From the NCBI GenBank assembly GCA_013140575.1, contig JABFSN010000007.1, positions 1 through 43,404 of the forward strand: a stretch of DNA of 43,404 bases. Direction: 5' to 3'. Every line of letters starts with the position of its first letter. Position 1 is the first letter of the stretch. The translations under genes and the position numbers were made by a program. The stretch comes from Phycisphaerales bacterium. Lineage in GTDB: Bacteria; Planctomycetota; Phycisphaerae; UBA1845. Shown here piece after piece: positions 1 to 10,300 of this stretch. Under the pieces are notes generated by a model. The model did no database searches. It had not been told where the DNA came from and was given only the letters and a program-made list of their open reading frames with translations.

Positions 1-1200
1 GGGACGATGGGGGCGGGGATCGCGCAGGTGGCGGCCGCGCATGGGTGGCGCGTTCGATTGGTCGACGTCAACGCGGAGGTATTGAAACGTGCGGACGAAG
101 GGATGCGTTCGTTTCTGAATCGGTCGGTGGAGAAGGGGAAGCTGACGGCGGTCGATCGTGATGAGTTGCTGAGCCGCATTGTGATGTCCGGCCGCATGGA
201 CCGCATCGGCGACGTGCCGTTGGCGGTTGAGGCGGTCATTGAAGATTTGGCCGTCAAGCGACAAGTGTTCCGGGCGTTGGAGGCGGCGACGTCGAGCGAC
301 GCCGTGCTGGCCACGAATACGTCGTCGTTGCGGGTGGCGGATATCGCGGCACGGACCGATCGGCCGGAGCGGGTGGTGGGGATGCACTTTTTCAATCCCG
401 CGCCGCTGATGCCGCTGGTGGAGATCATCGCGGCGCCGGCGAGCAGTGACAGGGCACTGGCACTGGCGACGTCGGCCGCGCGAGGGTGGGGGAAGGTAAC
501 CGTGCGTGCAAAGGACACACCCGGGTTCATCGTCAATCGAGTGGCGCGGGGGTATTATCTGGAGGCGTTGCGGATGTTGGGCGAGGGGGTCGCGGGCGTT
601 GAACAAATCGATACGACGATGAAGACGCTGGGGCAATTCCGGATGGGCCCGTTCGAATTGATGGACCTGGTGGGGTTAGACGTCAATTATGCCGTATCGC
701 AGTCCGTGTGGGAGCAATCGGGTCGGCCGCTCCGGCTCGAGCCGCACGAGATTCAGCGGACGCTGGTGGAGGCCGGCCGTCTGGGGCGCAAGACGGGGCG
801 GGGGTTTTATCGGTATGATGCCGAATCGCCCGCTGCAGACGAATCGTATGCCGTGGTAGGCGCGCCGGACGATCAAGACTTGCTGAACGCGGTCATGGCG
901 TTCTGCGCGCGGGCCATCGACGGCGGAGCGGTGGCAACGGCGTCCCCCGTTGAACGGTACGTACTTGCGCGGATACTGGCGACAGTGATGAACGAGGCCG
1001 CATTGACGCTAGACGACGGAGTGGCGACGGCGGAAGATATTGATATTGCCATGCAGAAGGGCACGAATTATCCGCGGGGACCGTTGACGTGGGCGGATTC
1101 GGTGGGGAAGGCGCTGACGACGGAGTGGTTGGTGACGCTGGGGCGGCAGACGGGCAGTGCGCGGTTTCGGCCGGCGGAGTATTTGGGCCGATCTCGGTAG
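1..1200 (+). CDS. 3-hydroxyacyl-CoA dehydrogenase, 5' end missing
   Basis: This enzyme oxidises 3-hydroxyacyl-CoA to 3-ketoacyl-CoA with NAD+ in beta-oxidation or related acyl-CoA pathways. The reading frame is open at base 1. The first residues, G-T-MGAGIAQVAA, are the middle of the Rossmann GxGxMGxGIA loop, so roughly the first ten residues lie outside the window and the ATG at 7 is not the true start. The family's NTSSL and HFFNPAPLMPLVEI motifs (the latter with the catalytic His) are present. Two copies of the C-terminal 3HCDH helical domain follow: one around PFELMDLVGLDVN with the GRLGRKTGRGFYRY signature, and one starting near VERYVLARI. The two-domain layout resembles PaaH/PaaC-type enzymes, but the substrate cannot be told. 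A thiolase, the next step of the pathway, lies 151 bases downstream. Confidence 0.93.
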   Translation, partial: GTMGAGIAQVAAAHGWRVRLVDVNAEVLKRADEGMRSFLNRSVEKGKLTAVDRDELLSRIVMSGRMDRIGDVPLAVEAVIEDLAVKRQVFRALEAATSSDAVLATNTSSLRVADIAARTDRPERVVGMHFFNPAPLMPLVEIIAAPASSDRALALATSAARGWGKVTVRAKDTPGFIVNRVARGYYLEALRMLGEGVAGVEQIDTTMKTLGQFRMGPFELMDLVGLDVNYAVSQSVWEQSGRPLRLEPHEIQRTLVEAGRLGRKTGRGFYRYDAESPAADESYAVVGAPDDQDLLNAVMAFCARAIDGGAVATASPVERYVLARILATVMNEAALTLDDGVATAEDIDIAMQKGTNYPRGPLTWADSVGKALTTEWLVTLGRQTGSARFRPAEYLGRSR

Positions 1201-1247
1201 CCAATACGTTCGCGATTTCTTTCAGCGGAATTCATTATTGCCTGCCG

Positions 1248-1338
1248 AACTGTCGCCCCTCCGGGGCTGGTTTGCGGATGTATCGAGTTCCGGGGGCTGA
1301 CGCCCCCGGCTATTGACTGTCGCCCCTTCGGGGCTTGG
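1248..1338. repeat. Cluster of three short hairpins between the two beta-oxidation genes
   Basis: Two near-identical direct copies of a CTGTCGCCCCTYCGGGGCT unit (stems GCCCC/GGGGC at 1255-1267 and 1322-1334) flank a third hairpin. The third has 8-base arms CCGGGGGC/GCCCCCGG around TGAC (1290-1309). The unit resembles the short dispersed palindromes found elsewhere in this window. It lies between two co-directional genes, so it could act as an attenuating or mRNA-stabilising structure. No T-run follows any stem. Confidence 0.7.
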
Positions 1339-1351
1339 GAAAGTGAAGCCG

Positions 1352-2572
1352 ATGACGGGTCAACAAATCCGCCGGGCGGCGATCGTGGGTGCAGTGCGGA
1401 CGCCGATCGGGCGGTATGGCGGCGCATTGAGCATGGTTCGCCCGGATGATCTGGCTGCGCTGGTGATTAAGGCGGTCGTGGTGCGATCGGGCGTCGATCC
1501 CGCGGTTATAGAAGACATTTATTTTGGGGCGGCCAATCAGGCCGGCGAAGACAATCGCAACGTGGCGCGAATGGCGGCGTTATTGGCCGGTCTGCCGGTG
1601 ACGGTTCCCGGCTGCACGGTCAATCGTCTGTGTGCGTCCAGTCTGACGGCGATCAACCTGGCGGCGCGGATGATTGAGGCCGATCACGGCGATGTGTTCA
1701 TCGCGGGCGGCGTGGAGAGCATGACGCGGGCGCCGCTGGTGATGGCCAAGGCGGAGTCGGCATTTCCGCGCGGTGAACCGGGAATTCACGATACCACGAT
1801 GGGTTGGCGGTTTACCAATCCCAGACTGGCGGAGGTGCATCATCCGTACAGCATGGGCGAGACGGCCGAGAACGTGGCGAAGAAGTACGGCGTTGCGCGC
1901 GAGGATCAGGATCGGTTGGCGTTTGAGTCGCAAGAGAAGACGGCGGCGGCCGTAGCAGCGGGCAGATTTGACAACGAAATGGTCCCGGTTCCGATTCCGC
2001 AGCGCAAAGGCGACGCGATCGTCGTCAATCGCGACGAGCATCCGCGGCCGGACACTACGATGGAGGCGCTGTCGAAACTGAAGCCGGCGTTTGCGAAAGA
2101 CGGCACGGTGACGGCGGGTAACTCGTCGGGGATTAATGATGGAGCGGCCGCGGTGTTATTAGCGGAATGGGACTATGCAATGCGAATGGGTCTGCCCATT
2201 TTGGGTGTGATTGGTCCGTCGGCATCGGCCGGGGTTGATCCGGCCTATATGGGATTGGGACCCGTTCCGGCAACGCGGAAGGTTCTGAAGCGCGCGGGTC
2301 GGTCGATCGAGGATATTGAATTGGTCGAACTAAACGAGGCGTTTGCATCACAGTCATTGGAGTGCACTCGACAATTGGGTTTCAATCCGGCGCGGGTGAA
2401 CGTCAACGGCGGCGCGATTGCACTGGGGCACCCGTTGGGCTGTAGTGGGGCGCGGATTTTGACCACGCTGGTACACGAAATGTCGCGGCGGAAGTCTCGA
2501 TGGGGTCTGGCGACGATGTGCGTGGGCGTCGGGCAGGGCGTGGCGACGCTCGTGGAGGGCGCCCCTGAATGA
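1352..2572 (+). CDS. Acetyl-CoA acyltransferase (thiolase)
   Basis: A 406-residue thiolase that cleaves 3-ketoacyl-CoA with CoA, or condenses two acyl-CoAs. The nucleophilic Cys sits in [11 protein letters not shown] near residue 93. The catalytic His is in [16 protein letters not shown] near 359, and the second Cys is in [11 protein letters not shown] near 389. The [12 protein letters not shown] and ELNEAFA blocks are typical of the family. An in-frame ATG at 1313 is available, but the segment before 1352 translates across the GCCCC repeat and does not look like a thiolase. The ATG at 1352 ([20 protein letters not shown]) matches the usual N-terminus. It pairs with the upstream 3-hydroxyacyl-CoA dehydrogenase. 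Its stop codon abuts the stop codon of the convergent permease with no spacing. Whether it acts in fatty acid or aromatic (PcaF/PaaJ-like) degradation is undetermined. Confidence 0.95.
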   Translation: MTGQQIRRAAIVGAVRTPIGRYGGALSMVRPDDLAALVIKAVVVRSGVDPAVIEDIYFGAANQAGEDNRNVARMAALLAGLPVTVPGCTVNRLCASSLTAINLAARMIEADHGDVFIAGGVESMTRAPLVMAKAESAFPRGEPGIHDTTMGWRFTNPRLAEVHHPYSMGETAENVAKKYGVAREDQDRLAFESQEKTAAAVAAGRFDNEMVPVPIPQRKGDAIVVNRDEHPRPDTTMEALSKLKPAFAKDGTVTAGNSSGINDGAAAVLLAEWDYAMRMGLPILGVIGPSASAGVDPAYMGLGPVPATRKVLKRAGRSIEDIELVELNEAFASQSLECTRQLGFNPARVNVNGGAIALGHPLGCSGARILTTLVHEMSRRKSRWGLATMCVGVGQGVATLVEGAPE

Positions 2573-3388
2573 CTATGCGGCCGGGATGTCCCGCCGGGTG
2601 AAGACGATGCCGCCGGCCGTCCACGTGACGATGGCGACTACGCTCAACACGACGAGATCGGTCATGTTCGGGCCGCCTTCTCGTAGAACAACGTAGGGAC
2701 GATAGTATCGAAGTATTCCGGCGAACGCCACGCGCTCGGCCACCGGCCAAAACGCGGCAAGCACGTTCAAGAGAAATGACGAGAGCAGAATTCCGAAAGC
2801 ACAGGCAATTGCCCGTCCGCGTCGCACGCTCAGCGAGCTAACCAGCACAGCCAATCCGCCAACGGCGAGCAACATTGCCGTCTCGTTCACGACGATGTAC
2901 CGCAGTGACCATCCATTGGCGGTGTCGCGAAGTTCACCGGTGGTCAGACCGATCGTCGCCCCACACCAGGTCGCGCATGCGAGGACGGGACACGCGACCA
3001 CCAGCCATCCGGTGACCGACGCATAAATTCGCCAACGGGTCAGCGGCAGTGACAGCAGGATTTCTCCGGTTCCGTTTTCGATTTCGCCGGCAAGCGATCG
3101 TGTGGCCATGGCGACGACATAGGTCCATCCCAGCGCTAGAATGACGGGATGAATAAACGGAAACGCGGCCAGTGATTGCCGGTTGAGCACCTCGGACACG
3201 TTGGAACCGGTAAGCGCCCGGATGAGAGTATTGACGAAGGGCAGATTCAGAAATGCCTCGGCGTGCGCAAAGTCGAAAGCATCGAACGCGTGCAAGAAGA
3301 TGATGGGAAACGCCGCGCTGCCAGCGGCAGTCATCAACAGCAGCCATCGTTGTTCGTACGCGGTCTTTTGAAATAGCGCGACATTCAT
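2573..3388 (-). CDS. ABC-2 type transporter permease
   Basis: A 271-residue integral membrane protein with about six hydrophobic segments, the usual size for an ABC-2 permease subunit. The start MNVALFQKTAYEQRW at 3388 was chosen because its ATG overlaps the TGA of the ATPase gene in an ATGA junction. The longer frame to 3517 only adds sequence that lies over the ATPase gene. The NGTGEILLSLPLTRWRIY block (about residues 100-117) is the EAA-like cytoplasmic loop where such permeases contact their ATPase. With the upstream ATPase it should form an exporter or membrane-remodelling transporter. The substrate is unknown. It is the last gene of a chain of overlapping genes that begins with addB. 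Confidence 0.85.
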   Translation of the reverse strand: MNVALFQKTAYEQRWLLLMTAAGSAAFPIIFLHAFDAFDFAHAEAFLNLPFVNTLIRALTGSNVSEVLNRQSLAAFPFIHPVILALGWTYVVAMATRSLAGEIENGTGEILLSLPLTRWRIYASVTGWLVVACPVLACATWCGATIGLTTGELRDTANGWSLRYIVVNETAMLLAVGGLAVLVSSLSVRRGRAIACAFGILLSSFLLNVLAAFWPVAERVAFAGILRYYRPYVVLREGGPNMTDLVVLSVVAIVTWTAGGIVFTRRDIPAA

Positions 3389-4308
3389 TCGACGACATCC
3401 GCAGGTGATTGGTAAAAGTTGAGAAATACGTCCTCCAGATTCGGCGGCTGAATGACGACTTCCTCGGGTGACAGCGCCGCGAGCCAGTTCAGCAGCGCAC
3501 TGGCCGGTCCCGTCCATCGCCCGCGCAGCAGTCCGTTCCGAAAGTCTTCCTGAACGAACTCGGTCGGCCGATCGGGGGCCATTTTCGCTGTCGGCGGCAA
3601 TCGTACGCTGACCTGCCGTCCCGCACGCCGTTTCAGGGATTCCATGCTGGTCGCGGCGACCACGCGCCCGGAGCGAAGGATGACGACGTGCTCGCAGAGC
3701 GATTCGACCTCCGCCAGACTGTGGCTGCTGAACAGAACGGAGCGGCCCTCCCGCGCCGCGGCGCGAAGTTCCCGATAGACCACCTGTTGCATCAACGGGT
3801 CCAAAGCCGCGGTCGGTTCGTCGAGAATGAGAAGCTCGGGGCGGTGCATAAGCGCCAGTACGATTCCCAGCTTCTGTTTCATGCCCGTCGAGTAATGGCG
3901 CACGCGGGTCCGCAGATCCAGACGCAGCGATTCAGCAAGGCGTTCAGCTTCCGCGCAATTGGAAAGACGCCGGGCGTGCAGAATGGTCCGTACGGTCTGC
4001 CGGCCGGTCAGATCGCGATAGAGCCGCACGTCACCGGACAAATAGCCGACGCGGGCATGAATCTCTTTAACCTGCCTCCAGGGGTCCAGTCCAAATACCA
4101 ATGAACGTCCGGCAGTGGGCTTTAACAGCCCCATCAAGAGGCGAATGGCCGTGGATTTGCCGGCGCCGTTGGGACCCAGGAACCCCAGCAATTGTCCGCG
4201 CCGCATCGTAAACGTGGCTTCGTCGAGGGCCCGTGTCGCGCCGTAGTGCTTCGACAGGCGGTCAATTACGACCACGTCCGCTGGGTTGTCCAATCCGCGC
4301 CGCGTCAT
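3385..4308 (-). CDS. ABC transporter ATP-binding protein
   Basis: A 307-residue ABC ATPase of the CcmA/DrrA type (COG1131). Visible motifs are Walker A GPNGAGKST (about residues 48-56), a signature loop YSTGMKQKLGI in place of LSGGQ (about 137), Walker B LLILDEPTAALDP (about 163) and the H-loop SSHSLAEVE. The C-terminal extension of about 80 residues is typical of ABC-2 exporters. Both ends overlap neighbours by four bases (ATGA): the start with the PutA stop, and the stop with the permease start. This indicates translational coupling with both. The substrate cannot be inferred. Confidence 0.93.
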   Translation of the reverse strand: MTRRGLDNPADVVVIDRLSKHYGATRALDEATFTMRRGQLLGFLGPNGAGKSTAIRLLMGLLKPTAGRSLVFGLDPWRQVKEIHARVGYLSGDVRLYRDLTGRQTVRTILHARRLSNCAEAERLAESLRLDLRTRVRHYSTGMKQKLGIVLALMHRPELLILDEPTAALDPLMQQVVYRELRAAAREGRSVLFSSHSLAEVESLCEHVVILRSGRVVAATSMESLKRRAGRQVSVRLPPTAKMAPDRPTEFVQEDFRNGLLRGRWTGPASALLNWLAALSPEEVVIQPPNLEDVFLNFYQSPADVVE

Positions 4309-7300
4309 GCCGTGGCTTGCAGTTCCCGTGACGACGCCAGACCGTGCCGAAGCGTATGCTCGGTGATCGTGCGGGCGTTACAGAATCCATGGAGGTATTC
4401 CGGACCGCCGGCCTTGGCGCCGTCGCCGCTCATTTTGATGCCTCCGAACGGCTCCACGTCGACGCGCGAACCGGTGATCTTGCGGTTGACGTATAGATTG
4501 CCCACCAGGAAGTCACGTTTGGCACGCTCAATGTGCGCCGGGCTGCGGGAATAGAGGCCGCCGGTCAGGGCGTATCGCGTGCCATTGGCGATTTCCAGCG
4601 CGTGATCGAAATCCCGCGCGTGCAAGACGCACAAGATGGGCCCCAGAATCTCCTCCTGGGCAATGACCGATGAAGGGTCGACGTCGGCCACAATCACCGG
4701 CCCGGCGAAATATCCCTCCGCCGGAAGGTCCGTGCGCTCCAACAATATGCGTCCCTCCTGGCGCGCGATTTCCAGAAACTTTGCCATTCTTCGAATGGCC
4801 GAACCGTCGATCAACGGGCCGATGACCGTTGCCGGCTCGTCGGCAGGTCCGATGGTCATCGCTCCGGCGGCATCGACCAGTCGCTCGCAGAATCGGTCAT
4901 ACACATCCGCCAAGACGACTGCCCGGCTACAGGCCGTGCATTTCTGTCCGCTAAAACCGAAGGCGGACTTCAGCACTCCGGCGGCGGCCTCGTCGATGTC
5001 GGCGTCGTCGTCGATGATAACGGCGTTCTTGCCGCCCATTTCGGCGATGACTTTTTTGATATGGTGCTGAGACGCCGGGGCATCCGGCGCCGCCCGCATC
5101 ACTTCGACGCCCACCTCTCGCGATCCGGTAATGGCCACCAGATGGACCTCTGTGCTGCGCACCAGGTGCCGGCCCATTGTCTTACCGTCGCCGGGAAGGT
5201 AGTTCAAGACACCCGGCGGCAAATCCAGACCACGAAACACGTCCATGAACCACGCGGCGACGACGGGGGTGGCGGATGCGGGCTTCATAATGACCGTGTT
5301 GCCGGCCGCGAGCGCGGCGGATGTCATGTTGGCCAGCAGCGCCAATGGAAACGTCCACGTCGCCAGAACGACGCAGACGCCTTTCGGTTCGTAGACAAGG
5401 TAATTGTCCTCGCCGGGCAGGTCGCGCCGTCGCGGACGATGAATGAGATGTTCCGCGTGAAAAGCATAATAGTCCAGATAATCAATGGCTTCGGACACGT
5501 CGGCATCGGCTTCGCGCCAGGGTTTGCCGGCTTCGTAGGTGATGAGCGCCGCGAATTCAAACCGTCGCCGTCGCAATTCGTCCGCCGCTTTGTGAAGATA
5601 ATCCGCACGGCGCCGCGCATCCACCAGACGCCACGTGCGGAACGCGCGGCAGGCGGCCGCGACGGCATGGTCGGCGTCGGCCGTTGTCGCCGCCGCGGCC
5701 CGCCCGACGGTTTCGGTCGGCCGCGACGGATTAACGGACTCGATCCAGTCATCCGTCGGCACCGTCTCGCCGTTGATTACCAACGGATAGTTCCTGCCGA
5801 ATTGGCCATGCACGTGCGTTAACGCCGCGGCGTATCGTTCGCGATTGACCGCGTTGGTAAAACTGGTCAACGGCTCATTCTTGAATTCAAACATCGGTGC
5901 GTCCTCTTGCGTGTCCTGAAAGCGCAGCGCACGCGGCGCCCGACTCGGCGGACGGACTTCCGCCGGGTCTTTCAAGAGGCGGTCGGCGTCGCGCAATCTG
6001 TAGCTTTGCCGCAGAAATGAGTCGTTGGCCGTATTCTCCAGCAGACGGCGAATCAAATAGCCCATACCGGACACCTGATCGCCGTAGGGAGTATAGACGC
6101 GTACGCATCGCCCCATGTCCGCGAGCGCGTCTTTCAACGGTTCGCCCATGCCGTTTAACAACTGAATTTCGTATTCCGTCGCGTCCGCACCAAGTTGCTC
6201 GGCGGCGGCCATTACCGAGGCCATGGTGCGCACGTTGTGCGTCGCGAACGCCGGTCGCAGCCAACGGCGGTTTTCGAGCATGCGTCGTGCGATGCGCTCG
6301 TAGCACACGTCTGACTGCCACTTGTGCAGCCAGACCGGCGGCGTGGAGTAATTCTGGGCGGCTACGGCGGTTTCCATATCCCAATAGGCGCCCTTGACGA
6401 GCCGAACGGCGATTCCGCAGCCGCGACGTCTGATCCACGACAGAAGGCGATCGAAATGCGCTTCGGCGGACTGAAGATAAGCCTGAATGACGATGCCCAC
6501 GTCGGTCATCCCGCGGAATTCGTCCTCTTCGAGCACTCGAGTGAACAACTCGAGCGTCAAGTCATGATACGCGTACGACTCCATGTCCACGTTGATGAAG
6601 GCGCCCAGGTCCCGGGCCCGGCGCAGAATCGGCCGCAGTCGATGGCAGACGGAACGAACCGCCGACGGCGGGTCGATGGCGTCGAACGACGGCGACAATG
6701 CGGTCAACTTGATGCTGATGTTGACGCGGGGCATGGGGCCGGTTGCGCCCCGGTCGATCAATGAATCGAACCCCCAGGTGCGCGCGGCCGGACACAGCTC
6801 GTTCATCAGGTCCAGATAGGTTTGCTGATAGTGATCCGCCTGTGCGTGACTGGACGTGAATTCTCCGAGCACGTCGAGCGTAAAGGCCATTCGTCGCCGA
6901 CGCAGGCCATGGACGAACCGGATGGCCTCTTCGGCGTTGTTTCCCGCGATAAAGCTTCCTGCCATCATTCGCGCCCCGCGCCGCGTCATGGCCGCGATCA
7001 GCAGCGCGTGGAGCGACTTCGGATGGGCATAGGACAATGCCAGGCGGCCGAGCGCCGGCATGGGGTGTCGGTCGGGATCGAGGTACTCCTTCAAGTGGCG
7101 AGCGATCGCGTCGTCCGATTGCAGCACGGGTAGTACGTCGATGAAGCGGAACAGTTGCACGCGCAGGGCGTCGTAGGCGAGGCTCATATCCAGCAAGCAT
7201 TGCTGCCACCAGCCTCGATGCCAGACTCGCGGTTGAGCGGCGCGGGCGCGTTCGAAGATTTCCCATCCGAACTCCCGGCAGCGTGCTTCGGTTGAATGGA

Positions 7301-7310
7301 CTGGGGTCAT
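4305..7310 (-). CDS. putA: Bifunctional proline dehydrogenase / L-glutamate gamma-semialdehyde dehydrogenase
   Basis: A 1001-residue fusion that oxidises proline to glutamate in two steps. The N-terminal half is the FAD-dependent ProDH barrel, with RLVKGAYWDME near residue 307, DMESYAYHD before it and TEYEIQLLNGMG after it. The C-terminal half is an aldehyde dehydrogenase: the general-base Glu is in IAEMGGKNAV near 757, the catalytic Cys in SGQKCTACSR near 787, then EEILGPILCV and PFGGIKMSGDG. No ribbon-helix-helix DNA-binding domain precedes the ProDH part, so it is not an autorepressor like E. coli PutA. The frame is open to 7706, but that extension only overlaps the addA 3' end. The ATG at 7310 (MTPVHSTEARC) overlaps the addA stop as ATGA. 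The start of the downstream ABC ATPase overlaps the putA stop in the same way. Confidence 0.95.
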   Translation of the reverse strand: MTPVHSTEARCREFGWEIFERARAAQPRVWHRGWWQQCLLDMSLAYDALRVQLFRFIDVLPVLQSDDAIARHLKEYLDPDRHPMPALGRLALSYAHPKSLHALLIAAMTRRGARMMAGSFIAGNNAEEAIRFVHGLRRRRMAFTLDVLGEFTSSHAQADHYQQTYLDLMNELCPAARTWGFDSLIDRGATGPMPRVNISIKLTALSPSFDAIDPPSAVRSVCHRLRPILRRARDLGAFINVDMESYAYHDLTLELFTRVLEEDEFRGMTDVGIVIQAYLQSAEAHFDRLLSWIRRRGCGIAVRLVKGAYWDMETAVAAQNYSTPPVWLHKWQSDVCYERIARRMLENRRWLRPAFATHNVRTMASVMAAAEQLGADATEYEIQLLNGMGEPLKDALADMGRCVRVYTPYGDQVSGMGYLIRRLLENTANDSFLRQSYRLRDADRLLKDPAEVRPPSRAPRALRFQDTQEDAPMFEFKNEPLTSFTNAVNRERYAAALTHVHGQFGRNYPLVINGETVPTDDWIESVNPSRPTETVGRAAAATTADADHAVAAACRAFRTWRLVDARRRADYLHKAADELRRRRFEFAALITYEAGKPWREADADVSEAIDYLDYYAFHAEHLIHRPRRRDLPGEDNYLVYEPKGVCVVLATWTFPLALLANMTSAALAAGNTVIMKPASATPVVAAWFMDVFRGLDLPPGVLNYLPGDGKTMGRHLVRSTEVHLVAITGSREVGVEVMRAAPDAPASQHHIKKVIAEMGGKNAVIIDDDADIDEAAAGVLKSAFGFSGQKCTACSRAVVLADVYDRFCERLVDAAGAMTIGPADEPATVIGPLIDGSAIRRMAKFLEIARQEGRILLERTDLPAEGYFAGPVIVADVDPSSVIAQEEILGPILCVLHARDFDHALEIANGTRYALTGGLYSRSPAHIERAKRDFLVGNLYVNRKITGSRVDVEPFGGIKMSGDGAKAGGPEYLHGFCNARTITEHTLRHGLASSRELQATA

Positions 7311-10300
7311 GTGATTGCAGGTGTTTCGACGTCCGGGGGCGACGCCGCCCGAACATCCATGATAACCTGCGGCCGCAGGAAAACGAGCCATGCGTGAATC
7401 ACCGGCCGGCGGAACAGGGCTTCGATGGACGCGGCATAAAGTTGCATGGGTCGTTGGTATCGCGCCGCCCGTTCGTTGGCCGCGGCAGCCGAGATCCGGT
7501 CGGTCTTGTAATCGATCAGTTCCAAACCGCCGTCGCACGGGAGAATGCCGTCCACGATCCCCCGGACCAGCACGCGATCGTCCATGTCCGGGCGAAGCGT
7601 TTGGTCCATCTCGGACGCCGGCCGACCGGCGAGAAACATGAACTCCCGGCGAAACCCGTCGCCGGCCGCAGCCGCGCGACGGCCCAGCGACGTGCCGCAG
7701 AACCACGCGATGCCGTCAATGTCCGCGCGACCCTTGTCGTCGAGAACCAACAATCCGCGGGCGATGAATGCGTCGACTTGATCGGCGACGGAGCGAGGAT
7801 CGCGAACCAGGGAGATGTCAAGGTGTTGCAGTACGCGATGCGTCACCGTGCCCCGGCGTCGGGCGTCGTCCCGGTCTGATCGCAATCGCGCTGGCGTCGG
7901 ATCGTCGCCGGGGCGATCGATCCGCACCTCCGGATCGGACTGCCAGTCAAACACATGCCGGACATCGCTGGCCGCGACGACCGACGGCACGCTCGCCGCT
8001 TCCAAATGCGGGTATTGAAATCGAACCCGCGCGATCAAGTCTTCCGCCCAGGTCGAAGTCGGCGACACCGGCTCGTCCGGCGGCAGGGGTTTCATCCGGC
8101 CGGCGGCTTCCAACAGCGGCGATCGCGTCGATCCCGGCGCCGGCGGCATTCGCCATTCCCGAATAACGTCGGCCGCGTGGACAACAACCTGATAGAGTGA
8201 AGCGTCGGAATCCGCGCCATCCCAGGCAACGATGCCCGCGGGCTGGGTGGTCAATGCCGGGACAATCCAGTCCAGAAAGGAGCGGCCGGTCGCAACGTCC
8301 AAACCGGTGAGACCCTTCCGCGACGCCGTTCGACGCCGCAACTGCTGGATTACCGCCGCCGGCGCGCTGCCCACCAAAATCAGCTTTTCCTGTGCCCGGG
8401 TCATACCGACGTACAAGACCCGCAGTTCCTCCGCGCGGGTCTGCAGTTCAATTTCCGCCGCGGCCAATCGATGAACAATGGACGGATATTCAATCAGCGC
8501 ATCCCGATCGACCACGTTGAATCCAATACCCGCGTCGCGGTCCAGTATCATGCGGCCGCGTGCATCGGTCAGATTGAACCGTCTGCCCAGGTCGGCCACG
8601 AAGACGATCGGAAACTCAAGTCCCTTGCTCGCGTGAATGCTCATCACCTGAACCGCATCGGAACACTCATCGCTGACGGACGCGCTCGCGACGTCCCGAT
8701 CGTCCGATTCGAGCGAATCCAGGTATTCCAAGAACCGCCGCAGACCGTGCCGTCGATAGGATTCACATCTTCGGGCGTGTTCATGAAAGCGCACGAGGTT
8801 CGCCCGGCGGCGGCGACCCTCTATTAACCCGCCGACGTATGCCAAATACCCCGATCCGTCGATTATGCTCCACAGGGCGTCCGGCAGCGACCTGACCCGC
8901 ATGGCTCTCCGGTACCGATGAATCTTGCCCAGTTTCGCGCGAACCGTACTCTGCAAAGACCCGTCGCAACCATGTGTTGCATACAACTGCACGGCGCGAT
9001 GGAAGGGCACGCTCCTGTCCGCGCCGCACACGGTCTGAAGCTCCCTTTCGTTCAGCGGATCGCCGAGCACGGGCGAGCGCAAGACCGCGGCCAGTGGAAT
9101 ATCCTGTTGCCCATTGTCCATAACCTCGAGCAGGGCGCGCAGATCGCGAACTTCCACGGTCTGCAGTAGTTTGCCGGGGGTCTTGCTGTACGCGGGTATG
9201 CCGAACCGCCCCAGGCAGGACACCAGTGCATCGGCCGTGTGAACGCCGGCACGAAGCAGCACGGCGATGTCGGCCAACTTTATTCCGCGCCGGCCGTCCA
9301 GCTCAAATTCCCCGGCCCGTAGGCGCCGTATTCGTTCCGCGATGACGTACGCCTCCCGCTCGATCCCGGCCCACTCCGCGGGGTCGTTCGGATCGACATA
9401 GACCGGCGCATCCGCCTCGCGCTCGTCGGATTGGTCGGCCGCGCCCCCATCGTCGTCGGTTTCGTCCGACTGCCCGCCCGCGGACACTGCAAAGCGTCTG
9501 TCCAACAGATGCAATTCGGTAACCGGCCCCGATCGGCCGTCCGTGAATCGCCGCCCGGGGCGCAAGAAATGGCCGTCCTGGTAGTCGACGTCCCCGATTG
9601 ACCCGCGCATCAGCGTCCGGAATAGACAATTAATGCCTTCGATCACGCGGGGACGGCTGCGAAAATTCTCCTGTAACGCAATGGATGTAACGTCGGCACC
9701 GGAGGCCGATCCATCGCCCGCGCGCTCCAGAAATACGCGTGGCTCCGCGGAGCGAAACCGATAGATGCTCTGCTTGATGTCTCCCACGGTAAACAGGTTC
9801 AGCGGCCGGCCCGACGCGCCCTTTCGCGAAAGAGCGCGGATCAGGTCCGACTGCAGTCGATTAATGTCCTGGTATTCATCCACCAAGACATGCGCGAACT
9901 GCCGTTGGACAGCCGTGGCAACATGATCGCGCTGCAGCAGATCACAGGCCATTCGCTCCAGGTCGGCGAAATCCAGGACGTCGCTGCGTCGTTTGGCCAA
10001 GCTGTAATGCTCCCGCAATGTCCGCACAACGCCGGCAAAGGCGCCGACATGGGGTGCGGTGCGTTGCAGATGCGCCTCCATTTCCGTCGTCGTGAATCGA
10101 GCGAATCTCCGCCGCAACCGTGACTCGAACAGCTCCTTCGTCTTCTCGCGGGACTTCGTTGCGTCGTGGCGCGCGACTGCCAGGGATTCGTCGGCGCCCG
10201 CTCGTGGTCCGCCTCGGGCGTCCATCGAATACGCATTGATTTCCGCAAGCAGGGCATTCAGCGCCGCCAGGCAAGCCGATTGGTCGCCTGACTGCCGCTG

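Noticed and set aside
7311-7706. N-terminal extension of the PutA frame
   Set aside because: It lies fully over the addA 3' end in another frame. The ATG at 7310 forms an ATGA junction and the protein-like sequence starts there.
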